A DNA stretch of 57,025 nt from Bacteroidota bacterium (lineage in GTDB: Bacteria; Bacteroidota; Ignavibacteria; Ignavibacteriales; Ignavibacteriaceae), in NCBI GenBank assembly GCA_022708025.1, contig JAKIZM010000014.1, positions 1 to 57,025 of the forward strand. Direction: 5' to 3'. This document shows, piece after piece, positions 1 to 8,093 of this stretch; within the stretch, counting starts at the first letter, position 1, and each line of letters opens with the position of its first letter. The notes beneath the pieces are model-generated. The model was not told where the DNA came from. It saw nothing but the letters and a program-made list of their open reading frames with translations, and did not search any database. The position numbers were made by a program, and so were the translations under genes.

Positions 1-394
1 GACAGTAGTTAAATAAGAAGTAAATTTATGAAGATCGATTCCTGTGTAATACATTTGATACCTCCTGAAGTAAATGTTGTTGATGATAACAAATTTAACT
101 TTTTACTTATTGGAAATATCAAGCGGTATAAAACATTGGGGTTTAGGTGGTTATGCAAGGTTTCTGCTCCGCATCAAAGTTTGGTGTACCTTGATAGGAA
201 CGTAGCCCGCAATCCCCAACGATTTCATACCGCCGACCGTTGTAGGTAAGCAAACGAAAAAGCAATATAAATAACATAATCAAAATCAATGATTGATATT
301 TTAAAAAAACACATAGCCGTCTGATGTGCTGAATAATCTTAAGTATTAATTGAAATTATTTATAAGCTACAAAATATTCAGAATAGAAAATAAA
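1..394. other. Gene-poor left edge
   Basis: No convincing gene lies here. A 73-codon open frame at 28-249 has no ribosome site and resembles no family I recognise, and most of it falls inside the inverted repeat at 123-233. The rest is AT-rich sequence downstream of the sigma-factor terminator. Confidence 0.5.
123..233. repeat. Long imperfect inverted repeat
   Basis: The left arm begins GCGGTATAAAACATTGGGG (from 123). The right arm, AATCCCCAACGATTTCATAC plus CGC, ends at 233. Reverse-complemented, the right arm reads GCGGTATGAAATCGTTGGGG, so the arms match over about 22 positions with a few mismatches. About 67 bases lie between the arms. The segment is GC-richer than its surroundings and resembles the palindromic intergenic elements common in Bacteroidota genomes. 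That resemblance is from memory and untested. Confidence 0.5.
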
Positions 395-418
395 AAAGCC
401 CCGGTAAACCGGGGCTTT
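395..418 (-). terminator. Rho-independent terminator of rpoD
   Basis: AAAGCCCCGG (395-404), loop TAAA, CCGGGGCTTT (409-418) form a perfect 10-bp stem. On the minus strand it is followed by a U-rich tract. It sits about 20 bases after the sigma-factor stop codon. Confidence 0.9.
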
Positions 419-438
419 ATAATCTGAAAAAATTATTA

Positions 439-1299
439 TTATCCTAAATAAGCTTTAAGTCTGCCGCTTCTTTTTGATTGTCTTAAATTTCTTAAAGCTT
501 TTTCTTTAATCTGTCTTACGCGCTCGCGAGTGAGATTAAATCTTTCGCCGATCTCTTCCAAAGTAGCAGAATGATCTCCGTCTATTCCGAAGTATAATTT
601 AATTACTTCAGCTTCTCTTTCAGAAAGAGTTGAAAGAACATTTGCAACTTCCTTTTTCAAAGATTCGGTCATCAGTTTATTATCCGGCAGCGGCTGTTCG
701 TCGTTCGGAAGAATATCAACCAGTGAATTTTTTCCATCATCACCTTCTTTTAAAGGTGCATCCATTGATACCTGTCTTCCGGCAATCTGAAGAGCATAAG
801 CAACTTCATCAGAGGTCATATCAAGAATCTGAGCAAGCTCTTCTGTGGTCGGCTTTCTTTCATATTCCTGTTCAAGATCTCTGTAAGCTTTACTTATCTT
901 GGTAAGATTTCCAACTCTGTTAAGCGGTAATCTTACAACTCTTGATTGATCAGCAATTGCCTGCATAATAGATTGTCTGACCCACCATACAGCGTAAGAG
1001 ATGAATTTGAATCCGCGGGTTTCATCAAACCTTTCAGCGGCTTTAATCAAGCCGATATTTCCTTCATTGATGAGATCGCCTAAAGATAAGCCCTGATTTT
1101 GAAATTGCTTTGCAACGCTCACTACAAATCGGAGGTTTGCCTTTATTAATTTTTCCTGGGCTAACCTGTCGCCTTTTTTAATTCTGATGGCGAGTTCAAT
1201 CTCATCATCCGATGTAAGAAGATCAACTTTTCCGATTTCCTGTAAATACTGATCTAATGATTTACTTTCACGGTTGGTAAACTGCTTTGTGATCTTCAA
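439..1299 (-). CDS. rpoD: Primary RNA polymerase sigma factor RpoD/SigA
   Basis: This is the housekeeping sigma-70 factor, which directs RNA polymerase to most promoters. It is 286 aa, the short form seen in Bacteroidota relatives that starts directly at region 1.2 ([10 protein letters not shown]) and lacks region 1.1. Region 2 contains [15 protein letters not shown] near residue 100. Region 3 follows, and region 4.2 has the helix-turn-helix [16 protein letters not shown] near the C-terminus. The start is TTG at 1299: GGAG lies 9 bases upstream, and the only nearby ATG is followed at once by TGA. The gene has its own terminator at 395-418. Identification is secure; the divergent promoter code of this phylum cannot be read from the protein alone. 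Confidence 0.97.
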   Translation of the reverse strand: MKITKQFTNRESKSLDQYLQEIGKVDLLTSDDEIELAIRIKKGDRLAQEKLIKANLRFVVSVAKQFQNQGLSLGDLINEGNIGLIKAAERFDETRGFKFISYAVWWVRQSIMQAIADQSRVVRLPLNRVGNLTKISKAYRDLEQEYERKPTTEELAQILDMTSDEVAYALQIAGRQVSMDAPLKEGDDGKNSLVDILPNDEQPLPDNKLMTESLKKEVANVLSTLSEREAEVIKLYFGIDGDHSATLEEIGERFNLTRERVRQIKEKALRNLRQSKRSGRLKAYLG

Positions 1300-1439
1300 G
1301 TTTCACATCTCCTTAATTATGATTTTAATTATTTTGATTTTCCAAAAGACCCTTCTGAACAGAAGAATCGAAATGTCAAATTTGCAGGAGGCAAATATAA
1401 CATTTAATTAGATAAATGTAAGTGAAAAAAGTTTCTTTT

Positions 1440-2840
1440 TTAAAAATTTATTTTTTCGCCCGATGCCGGGAAAAACACGCTTTTATAGCCTTTTTGCAGC
1501 AATTTTTCTCTAAAGGGCAATGCCATATCTTCTTCACCGTGTACTAAAAATATATTTTTTAATGTATTTGTTGAATTTAGACGCAGATAATCCAACAATT
1601 CCTTTTGATCGGCGTGACCCGAAAAGTAGTCCATTTTCTTAAATTTTGCTTTAACCTCATATTCTTCGCCAAAAATATTAACAAATTGATTTCCGTCCAT
1701 AATTTTTCTTGCTAAAGTGTGTTCTGCGGCATAGCCCACAAACAAAATTAAATTTTTAGGATCGGAAATATTATGTGCCAGATGATGCAGGATTCTGCCG
1801 CCTTCTGCCATTCCTGATGCCGAAATAATTATCATCGGTCCTGGTTTTTCATTCAGTTCTTTAGATTCATCAGTTTTCTTAATGTATTTAAGTTTTGAAA
1901 AACCAAACGGGTCATCATTGTTCTGTAAAAATATTCTGTAGGTCTCACGGTCCAAACATTCGGGATGCGAACGGAAAACTTCCGTTGCATCAACAGCTAA
2001 CGGAGAATCAACATAGATTGGAATTTCGGGAATTCTGTTCTGATTAAAAAGTTTATGAAGCATATAAACTAATGTTTGAGTTCTTCCTACTGCAAATGCA
2101 GGAATAATAATTTTTCCACCGTTATCAATTGCCTCTCTTATTGTTGCTGCAAGATCCTCTTCTACTTCTTCAGAAGGCGAGTGTAGTCTGTTTCCGTAAG
2201 TTGATTCCATAATCAGGATATCAAGATCGCGCAAAACATCCGGCGATTTAATTACCGGCGAATCCGGTCTGCCTATATCACCTGAAAATCCTAAATTGAT
2301 TTTTTTATTCCCGGATTCTTCGATTTCCAAATGAACTCCGGCAGAACCAAGTATATGTCCTGCATCTCTGAATGTAAATCTGATACCGGGGAAAAGGTTT
2401 ATAGTCTGATTGTATTGAACTCCGACAAATTGCTGCATTGCATTTTCTACATCTTCAAGGGTGTATAAAGGATCTAGTGAGGATTCATTTTTCTTTTTCC
2501 GTTTTTTATTTACAAACTCAATATCTTTTTCCTGCAGATGTGCAGAATCACGCAACATTATCTGGCAAAGATCAACCGTTGCTGATGTTGCATAAATTAA
2601 TCCTTTAAAACCTTTGCTTACAAGATTTGGAATATTGCCGCTGTGATCAATATGTGCGTGAGATAAAATTAATGCATCGATCTCTGAAGGATTATATCTG
2701 AAGTTTTTATTCTTGTCGTAAGTTTCGCTTCTTCTGCCCTGAAATAAACCACATTCAAGTAAAATCTTTTTTCCATTAATGTGAAGTAAATGCTGTGAGC
2801 CTGTAACAGTTCTAGCGCCGCCTATAAATTCTATTTGCAA
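1440..2840 (-). CDS. MBL-fold/beta-CASP metallo-hydrolase (RNA-processing type)
   Basis: A 466-aa protein of the metallo-beta-lactamase fold with a beta-CASP insertion, the family of CPSF-73-like and RNase J-like nucleases. The zinc-binding motif is HAHIDH (residues 61-66). A second metal region has GDIGRPDSP, followed by the beta-CASP part (FAVGRTQTLVY) and the C-terminal RMMBL motif YFSGHADQKELLDYL. Family knowledge points to ribonuclease activity, but the true substrate is unknown. The start is TTG at 2840 with GGAG seven bases upstream. It lies 65 bases after polB on the same strand, separated by a perfect hairpin, so transcription may be shared or attenuated. Confidence 0.85.
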   Translation of the reverse strand: MQIEFIGGARTVTGSQHLLHINGKKILLECGLFQGRRSETYDKNKNFRYNPSEIDALILSHAHIDHSGNIPNLVSKGFKGLIYATSATVDLCQIMLRDSAHLQEKDIEFVNKKRKKKNESSLDPLYTLEDVENAMQQFVGVQYNQTINLFPGIRFTFRDAGHILGSAGVHLEIEESGNKKINLGFSGDIGRPDSPVIKSPDVLRDLDILIMESTYGNRLHSPSEEVEEDLAATIREAIDNGGKIIIPAFAVGRTQTLVYMLHKLFNQNRIPEIPIYVDSPLAVDATEVFRSHPECLDRETYRIFLQNNDDPFGFSKLKYIKKTDESKELNEKPGPMIIISASGMAEGGRILHHLAHNISDPKNLILFVGYAAEHTLARKIMDGNQFVNIFGEEYEVKAKFKKMDYFSGHADQKELLDYLRLNSTNTLKNIFLVHGEEDMALPFREKLLQKGYKSVFFPASGEKINF

Positions 2841-2870
2841 AGTTGCTCTCCTTTTGTGTTGTTTAAGGTT

Positions 2871-2903
2871 AAGTGTAGTCCACTTTTGAAGTGGACTACA
2901 CTT
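2871..2903. repeat. Perfect 15-bp hairpin between polB and the MBL gene
   Basis: AAGTGTAGTCCACTT (2871-2885), loop TTG, AAGTGGACTACACTT (2889-2903). It begins 3 bases after the polB stop codon. No U-tract follows on the minus strand, so it is more likely an attenuator, an RNA-processing site or a palindromic repeat copy than a strong terminator. Confidence 0.7.
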
Positions 2904-2905
2904 TG

Positions 2906-5227
2906 CTAAAAGAAACTAAGTTGATCACTGCCGACAATATCATCAAAACTTTTTCCGAACAAAAATAAAACAGAATCAGCAATTGGTTTTAATTGTTTTT
3001 CGATATAGTGATCATAATCATAATCGTTATGTTTTAGTTCGATAGGGATTGGTCCGCGCTGTGTTATTACATAATAAATAGTATCTCCGGGTTCATTCAG
3101 TAATTTAGCTGCACGAACATGAGGCGGAATATTTTTAGTGTATTCTTCAATTTCTTTTCTTAATCTTTTTCTGTAGATAAGTTTATCGTCAAACTTACCG
3201 TTTTTTAATTCTTTAATAACTTCTCTTATCCAATCTTCAACTTCCTCTTTATGAAAAATCTTTTCATATAGTTCTATTTGAAAATCCTTAGCAAGATTTG
3301 TCCAATCCGATCGCACGAATTCCATCCCGACAAATTCAATATTTTCTTTATCATCTTTAACAACTAGTCCGGCATATCGTTTTTTTGCTCCTGTATCAGC
3401 ACCGCGTGCTGGAGTTATAATAAACTGTTTGTAATATTTTTCAAACTGAAGCTCAAGATGTGATTCGACTTTGTATTCTTTTTTGAGTTTGTTTTTCCAG
3501 AATTGATTCAGCTCTTTAACAATTTTTCTACCTTGCACTTCACCATCTTCATCAGAAACATTTTTTAACATAACGAAAAGTGAATCAGTATCGCCGTAAA
3601 TAACTTTCAGTTCCTTTTTTTCAAGATAATCCTTACTGCCGAGTAAAAGCTTATGTCCGCTGCCTGTAATTGCTCTTGGCAAATCCGGATGATAAAATCT
3701 GCAGTTGTATGAACCCATCACACCATAAAAACTATTCATCAGAATTTTTATTGCTTGCGAAAGCTGTTTATCTTTTTTCTTTTTTGCTTCATCGCGCTGC
3801 TTCATCAATTCATCAATAAAATCCGGAAGAATATGTAATGAAGAAGAAAACCTGTAACCATTCAATGTTTCTATCGTGTCAGTTTCCTTCATCAGTAAAG
3901 AATAAGGATCAATCTTAAAAGTTTGCATAATTGATGGATACAGACTTTTAAAATCAAGAACCACAACATTTTCATAAATCCCGGGAGCAGGATCAATAAC
4001 ATAACCGCCTGCAGCGTGTTCCACTGTGTAAATATCCTTAAGATTTGGTGCAACGAATCCAGCCTGATGTAATTTGGGAAGATACAAATGATCAAAAGCA
4101 GCGGTCATCATTCCAAGCTGATCCATTAATAAACCTGAAATCTGAGCGCGGCGGACTGATAATTCAATCAAGCCTGTTTTCTTGAAAATATCCGTTACTA
4201 AAACAGCATCTTTTAGGTTATACTCTGCAAGAGCAATTTTATCTTCTCTGAATTGTCTTTCAATCTCTTCAACTTTTTTTGTATCAGGAGCAATTGTCTT
4301 TCCTTCTCCAAGAAGTTCCTGTGCAACGGTTTCGAGTTTAAAATCTTCAAAATTAAAAAACGAAGCTCTCAACATTGCTGGTCCATCAATTACAACTCTT
4401 CCGCTTAGCGAAATATAATGTCCTGATGGTTTTCTTTGTCTTATAGAAACTCTTCCATTTGCTCTTGCAATATCAAGACTTATTCCGAGTTCGCGGCATT
4501 TATTATCAAGAAAAAGTAAATCGAAACCAATAACATGCCAGCCAATAATAATATCGGGATCAATTTCTTTAAAGCGGTTAAAAAAGCTTATCAGCAAGTC
4601 TCTTTCATTATCATAAAACAAAATGTAGTCCGGTGAGCTTTTGGGTTTTTCGCCCAACATAAAAACTTGTTTCTGTTCTTCGTGTTTTCCGGTAATATGT
4701 AAAGCAATTGAATAAAGCTGATTTGACTTTGTGCTGGTTTCAATATCCAGAGAAACAATAACAAACTGAGGTATAATTACACAAGGCTCAATAACCGGAT
4801 TTATAAATCTTGTTAATGAATTTTTTTGCTCAGCGTTGCCAGTAACTTTTAATTGAGAGTTTATACCTTTTTCCATCAGATATCTTCTTAAAGGATCAAC
4901 ATCCGATTCAAAAGTTTTAATGTTCGATTGAGAAAGTGAATCAGCTAATACAACAAGCTCCTTTTGTGTATTCAGATAAACAGCATCAACAGGTTGATGA
5001 TTAAAGTTTTTTAGTTTGGTTTCTTTTCTTAAAAAGTTTTTCTGCAGTGGATTTAATATCGCAGTATTTTCAATAAAGAAAACAGGTTTATTATTTGTGA
5101 TTAATATTTCAACCGGACCAATTTCATCGCTTGTTCCGATAAGTTTAAGTATGTTTTTACCGTTATAATCAAGCCACTCGCCAGTTAGAATAAAAACATC
5201 TACAGATATTTCCTGATTTTCATTCAT
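2906..5227 (-). CDS. polB: DNA polymerase II (family B DNA polymerase)
   Basis: A 773-aa family B DNA polymerase, about the length of E. coli Pol II (783 aa), expected to act in damage tolerance and repair synthesis. The N-terminal part carries the 3'-5' exonuclease motifs: Exo I DIETS (D161/E163), an Exo II-like region near IDPDIIIGWHVIGFD, and Exo III YNLKDAVLV. Polymerase motif A is DFKSLYPSI (near residue 425), motif B is the lysine-rich KILMNSFYGVMGS, and motif C is YGDTDSLFV (near residue 542). All key acidic residues are present, so both activities should be intact. The start overlaps the stop of the upstream aminotransferase by 8 bases, so the two are translationally coupled. Confidence 0.93.
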   Translation of the reverse strand: MNENQEISVDVFILTGEWLDYNGKNILKLIGTSDEIGPVEILITNNKPVFFIENTAILNPLQKNFLRKETKLKNFNHQPVDAVYLNTQKELVVLADSLSQSNIKTFESDVDPLRRYLMEKGINSQLKVTGNAEQKNSLTRFINPVIEPCVIIPQFVIVSLDIETSTKSNQLYSIALHITGKHEEQKQVFMLGEKPKSSPDYILFYDNERDLLISFFNRFKEIDPDIIIGWHVIGFDLLFLDNKCRELGISLDIARANGRVSIRQRKPSGHYISLSGRVVIDGPAMLRASFFNFEDFKLETVAQELLGEGKTIAPDTKKVEEIERQFREDKIALAEYNLKDAVLVTDIFKKTGLIELSVRRAQISGLLMDQLGMMTAAFDHLYLPKLHQAGFVAPNLKDIYTVEHAAGGYVIDPAPGIYENVVVLDFKSLYPSIMQTFKIDPYSLLMKETDTIETLNGYRFSSSLHILPDFIDELMKQRDEAKKKKDKQLSQAIKILMNSFYGVMGSYNCRFYHPDLPRAITGSGHKLLLGSKDYLEKKELKVIYGDTDSLFVMLKNVSDEDGEVQGRKIVKELNQFWKNKLKKEYKVESHLELQFEKYYKQFIITPARGADTGAKKRYAGLVVKDDKENIEFVGMEFVRSDWTNLAKDFQIELYEKIFHKEEVEDWIREVIKELKNGKFDDKLIYRKRLRKEIEEYTKNIPPHVRAAKLLNEPGDTIYYVITQRGPIPIELKHNDYDYDHYIEKQLKPIADSVLFLFGKSFDDIVGSDQLSFF

Positions 5228-6065
5228 TAAAATTTTCTGTGTAAATATTAAACAGCTTCTGAATGTTTCTTGTTACCACTCCGGGTTTGCCGTTATTAAC
5301 AAACCAATCATCTATTTTAATTACAGGTGTAACTTCAGTTGTTGTTCCTGTAATAAAAAATTCATCGTAAGTTTTTAATTCATCAACTTTAATATTTTCC
5401 TCTTTGTATTCTATTTGATTTTCTTTACAAAGCTCTAAAACTACTTTTCTTGTTATTCCATCTAAAATATAATTAGAAAGCGGTGTTGTGTAAATGGTAT
5501 TATTTTTAACGGCAAAAAAACTTGTATGCGATCCTTCTGTAATAAAATTATCACGATATAAAACTGCTTCAAAAACTCCCGACGAAAAGGCTTTCTGACT
5601 TACCATAACAGCTGGTAAAATTGAAATTGATTTTATATCACATCTTAACCAGCGAAGATCTTTTTCAAGAATAATTGGAACACCTTCTTCTCTTTGTTTT
5701 CTGTTATCGACAATTGGTTTTACAAAAGCAAAAACATTTGGAGTTATATCACTTGCAAAATGATGAGTTCTTGGGAAACTGATTCCTCTGCTTATCTGTA
5801 TGTAAAAAGAATAATCAGAGTTGATATTATTTTTCTTAACAAGCTCTTCGGCAATTGTTTTTATATCATTAAATCCGGAGAAAAGAATTGATAATTCAGT
5901 TAAACTATGTTTTAATCTTTTTAAATGACTATTCAATCTGAAAAGTTTCTGATTATAAGATCTTAATGCTTCGTAAGCTCCATCGGCAAAAAGATATGCA
6001 CGATCAAAAGGAGAAACTTTTACATCATCTTTATGAAGAAATTTTGAATTGAAATAAACTATCAT
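5220..6065 (-). CDS. dat: D-amino-acid aminotransferase (class IV, PLP)
   Basis: A 281-aa fold-type IV aminotransferase. The segment LRWLRCDIKSISILPAV closely matches the Bacillus D-alanine aminotransferase active site, and its lysine falls at residue 145, the position of the catalytic PLP lysine there. The ISRG motif near residue 92 with downstream arginine and histidines fits the substrate carboxylate trap. The likely reaction is interconversion of D-alanine and D-glutamate for peptidoglycan. A branched-chain or aminodeoxychorismate-lyase role is possible but less likely. It is the first gene of a minus-strand operon with polB. Confidence 0.85.
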   Translation of the reverse strand: MIVYFNSKFLHKDDVKVSPFDRAYLFADGAYEALRSYNQKLFRLNSHLKRLKHSLTELSILFSGFNDIKTIAEELVKKNNINSDYSFYIQISRGISFPRTHHFASDITPNVFAFVKPIVDNRKQREEGVPIILEKDLRWLRCDIKSISILPAVMVSQKAFSSGVFEAVLYRDNFITEGSHTSFFAVKNNTIYTTPLSNYILDGITRKVVLELCKENQIEYKEENIKVDELKTYDEFFITGTTTEVTPVIKIDDWFVNNGKPGVVTRNIQKLFNIYTENFNE

Positions 6066-6109
6066 AATTACCTTATTTTTACGCAGTAAAAATAGTTAAA
6101 AGCTGAACA

Positions 6110-6472
6110 ATGAACATTGAAGCTATTCATAAATATTGTCTGAGTAAAAAAGGCTCTGTAGAAGATTATCCTTTTGATGACGAAACACTTGTGTTTAAGG
6201 TTGGTGGTAAGATATTCGCTTTGATTCCGCTTGAAAAAATTCCTTTACAAATAAATCTAAAATGCGACCCCGAAAAAGCAATTGAATTGAGAGAAAAATA
6301 TGAAAATGTTCAGCCCGGCTGGCATATGAACAAGAAACATTGGAACACAATTATTGTTGATGGAAATATCCGTTGGAGTGATGTTAAAGATTGGATTGAT
6401 CATTCTTATGATGAAGTTGTAAAAGGATTAAAGAAATCAGAAAAAAATAAATTATTTAATCCAGATGATTAA
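6110..6472 (+). CDS. MmcQ/YjbR family protein
   Basis: A 120-aa protein of the YjbR (CyaY-like fold) family. The family features visible are the N-terminal helix followed by DYPFDDETLVFKVGGKIFAL, PLQINLKCDP, the PGWHMNKKHWNTI block and the WSDVKDWIDHSYD end. Family members are thought to bind DNA, but their role is not established. It is transcribed divergently from dat, starting about 45 bases away, and the two probably share a promoter region. Confidence 0.85.
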   Translation: MNIEAIHKYCLSKKGSVEDYPFDDETLVFKVGGKIFALIPLEKIPLQINLKCDPEKAIELREKYENVQPGWHMNKKHWNTIIVDGNIRWSDVKDWIDHSYDEVVKGLKKSEKNKLFNPDD

Positions 6473-6554
6473 CCACAATACAAAAGTTAAATCCATTGGA
6501 ATTGGAAATCTTTGAAAGTATTTTTAGCGAGTTAATTTAATTATTAAAATAAAA

Positions 6555-6914
6555 GTGAAAAAACAGTTTTTAATATTTTTAATCTGTTCTATAATTCTCT
6601 CACTTGCTGCTTTTCCGCAATCTGGAATTCAAAGTGGAAACTGGTCTGTAAATCCTGCTCTTAAATCATATTCTTTAGATAAAAATAATGGCGATAGGAA
6701 AATGACGCTTGAAATTAAGTTTGATAATCCATTTAAGGAAACACCGCAAATATTTCTTAGTGTTTTACAGCTTGATGCCGATAAAAATTCAAACTTAAGA
6801 TATAAAGCTGAGATTGTATCTGTAACAAAAGACGGATTCACTATTAAAGTCCGGACTTGGGCTGATTCGCGGATATTTTCTATGAGCGGTTACTGGTTAG
6901 CTGTACCAGATTAG
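6555..6914 (+). CDS. Secreted protein with H-type lectin domain
   Basis: A 119-aa protein with a signal peptide (about residues 1-22, ending FPQ). The rest is essentially one H-type lectin domain: SGNWSV, then a FDNPFKETPQIFLS strand, LDADKNSNLRYKAE, and GFTIKVRTWADSRIFSMSGYWLAV. Such domains bind sugars, typically GalNAc-type glycans, in invertebrate agglutinins and in some bacterial proteins. The start is GTG at 6555, chosen because it directly precedes the signal peptide. There is little ribosome-site support. It is a single-domain protein with no surface anchor, so it may be periplasmic or released. Confidence 0.7.
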   Translation: MKKQFLIFLICSIILSLAAFPQSGIQSGNWSVNPALKSYSLDKNNGDRKMTLEIKFDNPFKETPQIFLSVLQLDADKNSNLRYKAEIVSVTKDGFTIKVRTWADSRIFSMSGYWLAVPD

Positions 6915-7022
6915 AAATTGTTTGATTATTCGCTGTTTTTAAAACACTTCAGTTAAATATTTGTATAAAAAATCTTGAAAATTTCTGTATCAATTTTAAT
7001 ATTAAAGGCAGGTTTTAAGTTT

Positions 7023-7030
7023 TATCTTTG
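7023..7030 (+). promoter_or_regulatory. Possible Bacteroidota-type -7 element
   Basis: TATCTTTG matches the TAnnTTTG -7 consensus known from Bacteroidetes and lies 45 bases before the start of the PEGA/Omp28 lipoprotein gene. No clear TTTG -33 element is seen at the usual spacing, so this is only a candidate. Confidence 0.25.
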
Positions 7031-7074
7031 CTAAAGATGAAATAACCAGGTACTTAATAAACTTAACTATTTCT

Positions 7075-8058
7075 ATGAAAAATGTTTTACTTATAATTAT
7101 TGTTTCTTCACTGTTCTTTAGCTGTCAAACAAATCCTCCTACAACTATAGATATTCCGGTAAGTGAATTTGGCACAATTAAAATTATATCAAATGTTAGC
7201 GATGCAAAAATATTTCTGGATGGTAATGATACCGGTAAATTAACTCCCGACACATTAAAAACTACAGTTGGAACTCACACAATAGAATTAAGAAAAAATA
7301 GCTACGATATAACAAGTCAGAATGTTAATGTAATAAAGAACAATACGGTTGAGATAAACTTTAACCTTTACGCAACCGATAAAGTTGTATTGATAGAAGA
7401 TTTTGCAAATGTAAGCTGCGTTCCATGTGTAACAAGCAATAAAATACTTGAACAATTAACAAATCACACTTTTGGAAGGAAGAGACTTGTTGCAATAAAA
7501 TTTCCGACAAATTTTCCTTCGCCGGTTGATCCTTTTTATTTAGCAAACGGACCGGATTGTAATTCGAGAATGGGTTATTACTCAATCATATTAGCGCCAA
7601 CAAATGTTGTAAACGGAAAATTAAAACCCATACCTTCAGACTCAAATGATGTAAAGGAAAAAGTAATAGGCGAATTAGCAAAAATTCCTCAATTCAAGAT
7701 TGATGTTCAATCAAATATCAATGCAAATAATTTTATAATTGATGTTTCGGTTGAGGTTAAAGATTTAACTAATCTGGATTTTTCCAAACTTGTTTTACAT
7801 ACTGTTGTAACAGAAACGAATATCGAATTTGCAACTCCCCCCGGATCTAACGGTGAAACAAAGTTTTATGATGTTATGAGAAAGATGCTTCCTGATAATC
7901 AGGGAGAATCTTTAGCATCAATTAATCAAACAGGAACATATACTTTCCAAAGACAATTGGCGATCAACTCAGCTTGGGCTCAAAGTAATCTCAATGCTGT
8001 TGTTTTTATACAAAACAAAGAAACGAAAGAAGTGTATCAGGCAGGATCTACATTTTGA
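7075..8058 (+). CDS. PEGA-domain and Omp28-like lipoprotein with CxxC
   Basis: A 327-aa lipoprotein whose lipobox cysteine is C17 (LFFSCQT). Residues about 33-98 form a PEGA domain (GTIKIISNVSDAKIFLDG, ending INFNLYA), a small beta-fold common in surface proteins. The rest is an Omp28-like thioredoxin-fold domain with a CVPC motif at C115/C118, a proline-containing IILAPTNVVNG segment and a C-terminal beta region (TPPGSNGETKFYDVMRKMLPD) shared with the next gene. A thiol-disulfide role outside the cytoplasm is inferred from the CxxC. It is the first gene of a redox cluster and lies 35 bases before the next gene. Confidence 0.75.
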   Translation: MKNVLLIIIVSSLFFSCQTNPPTTIDIPVSEFGTIKIISNVSDAKIFLDGNDTGKLTPDTLKTTVGTHTIELRKNSYDITSQNVNVIKNNTVEINFNLYATDKVVLIEDFANVSCVPCVTSNKILEQLTNHTFGRKRLVAIKFPTNFPSPVDPFYLANGPDCNSRMGYYSIILAPTNVVNGKLKPIPSDSNDVKEKVIGELAKIPQFKIDVQSNINANNFIIDVSVEVKDLTNLDFSKLVLHTVVTETNIEFATPPGSNGETKFYDVMRKMLPDNQGESLASINQTGTYTFQRQLAINSAWAQSNLNAVVFIQNKETKEVYQAGSTF

Positions 8059-8093
8059 ATTAGAATCGAATAATTAAAACAAAGGAGTCAGCT

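Noticed and set aside
28..249. 73-codon open frame at the left edge
   Set aside because: No ribosome site, no family resemblance, and it overlaps the inverted repeat; most likely a chance frame.
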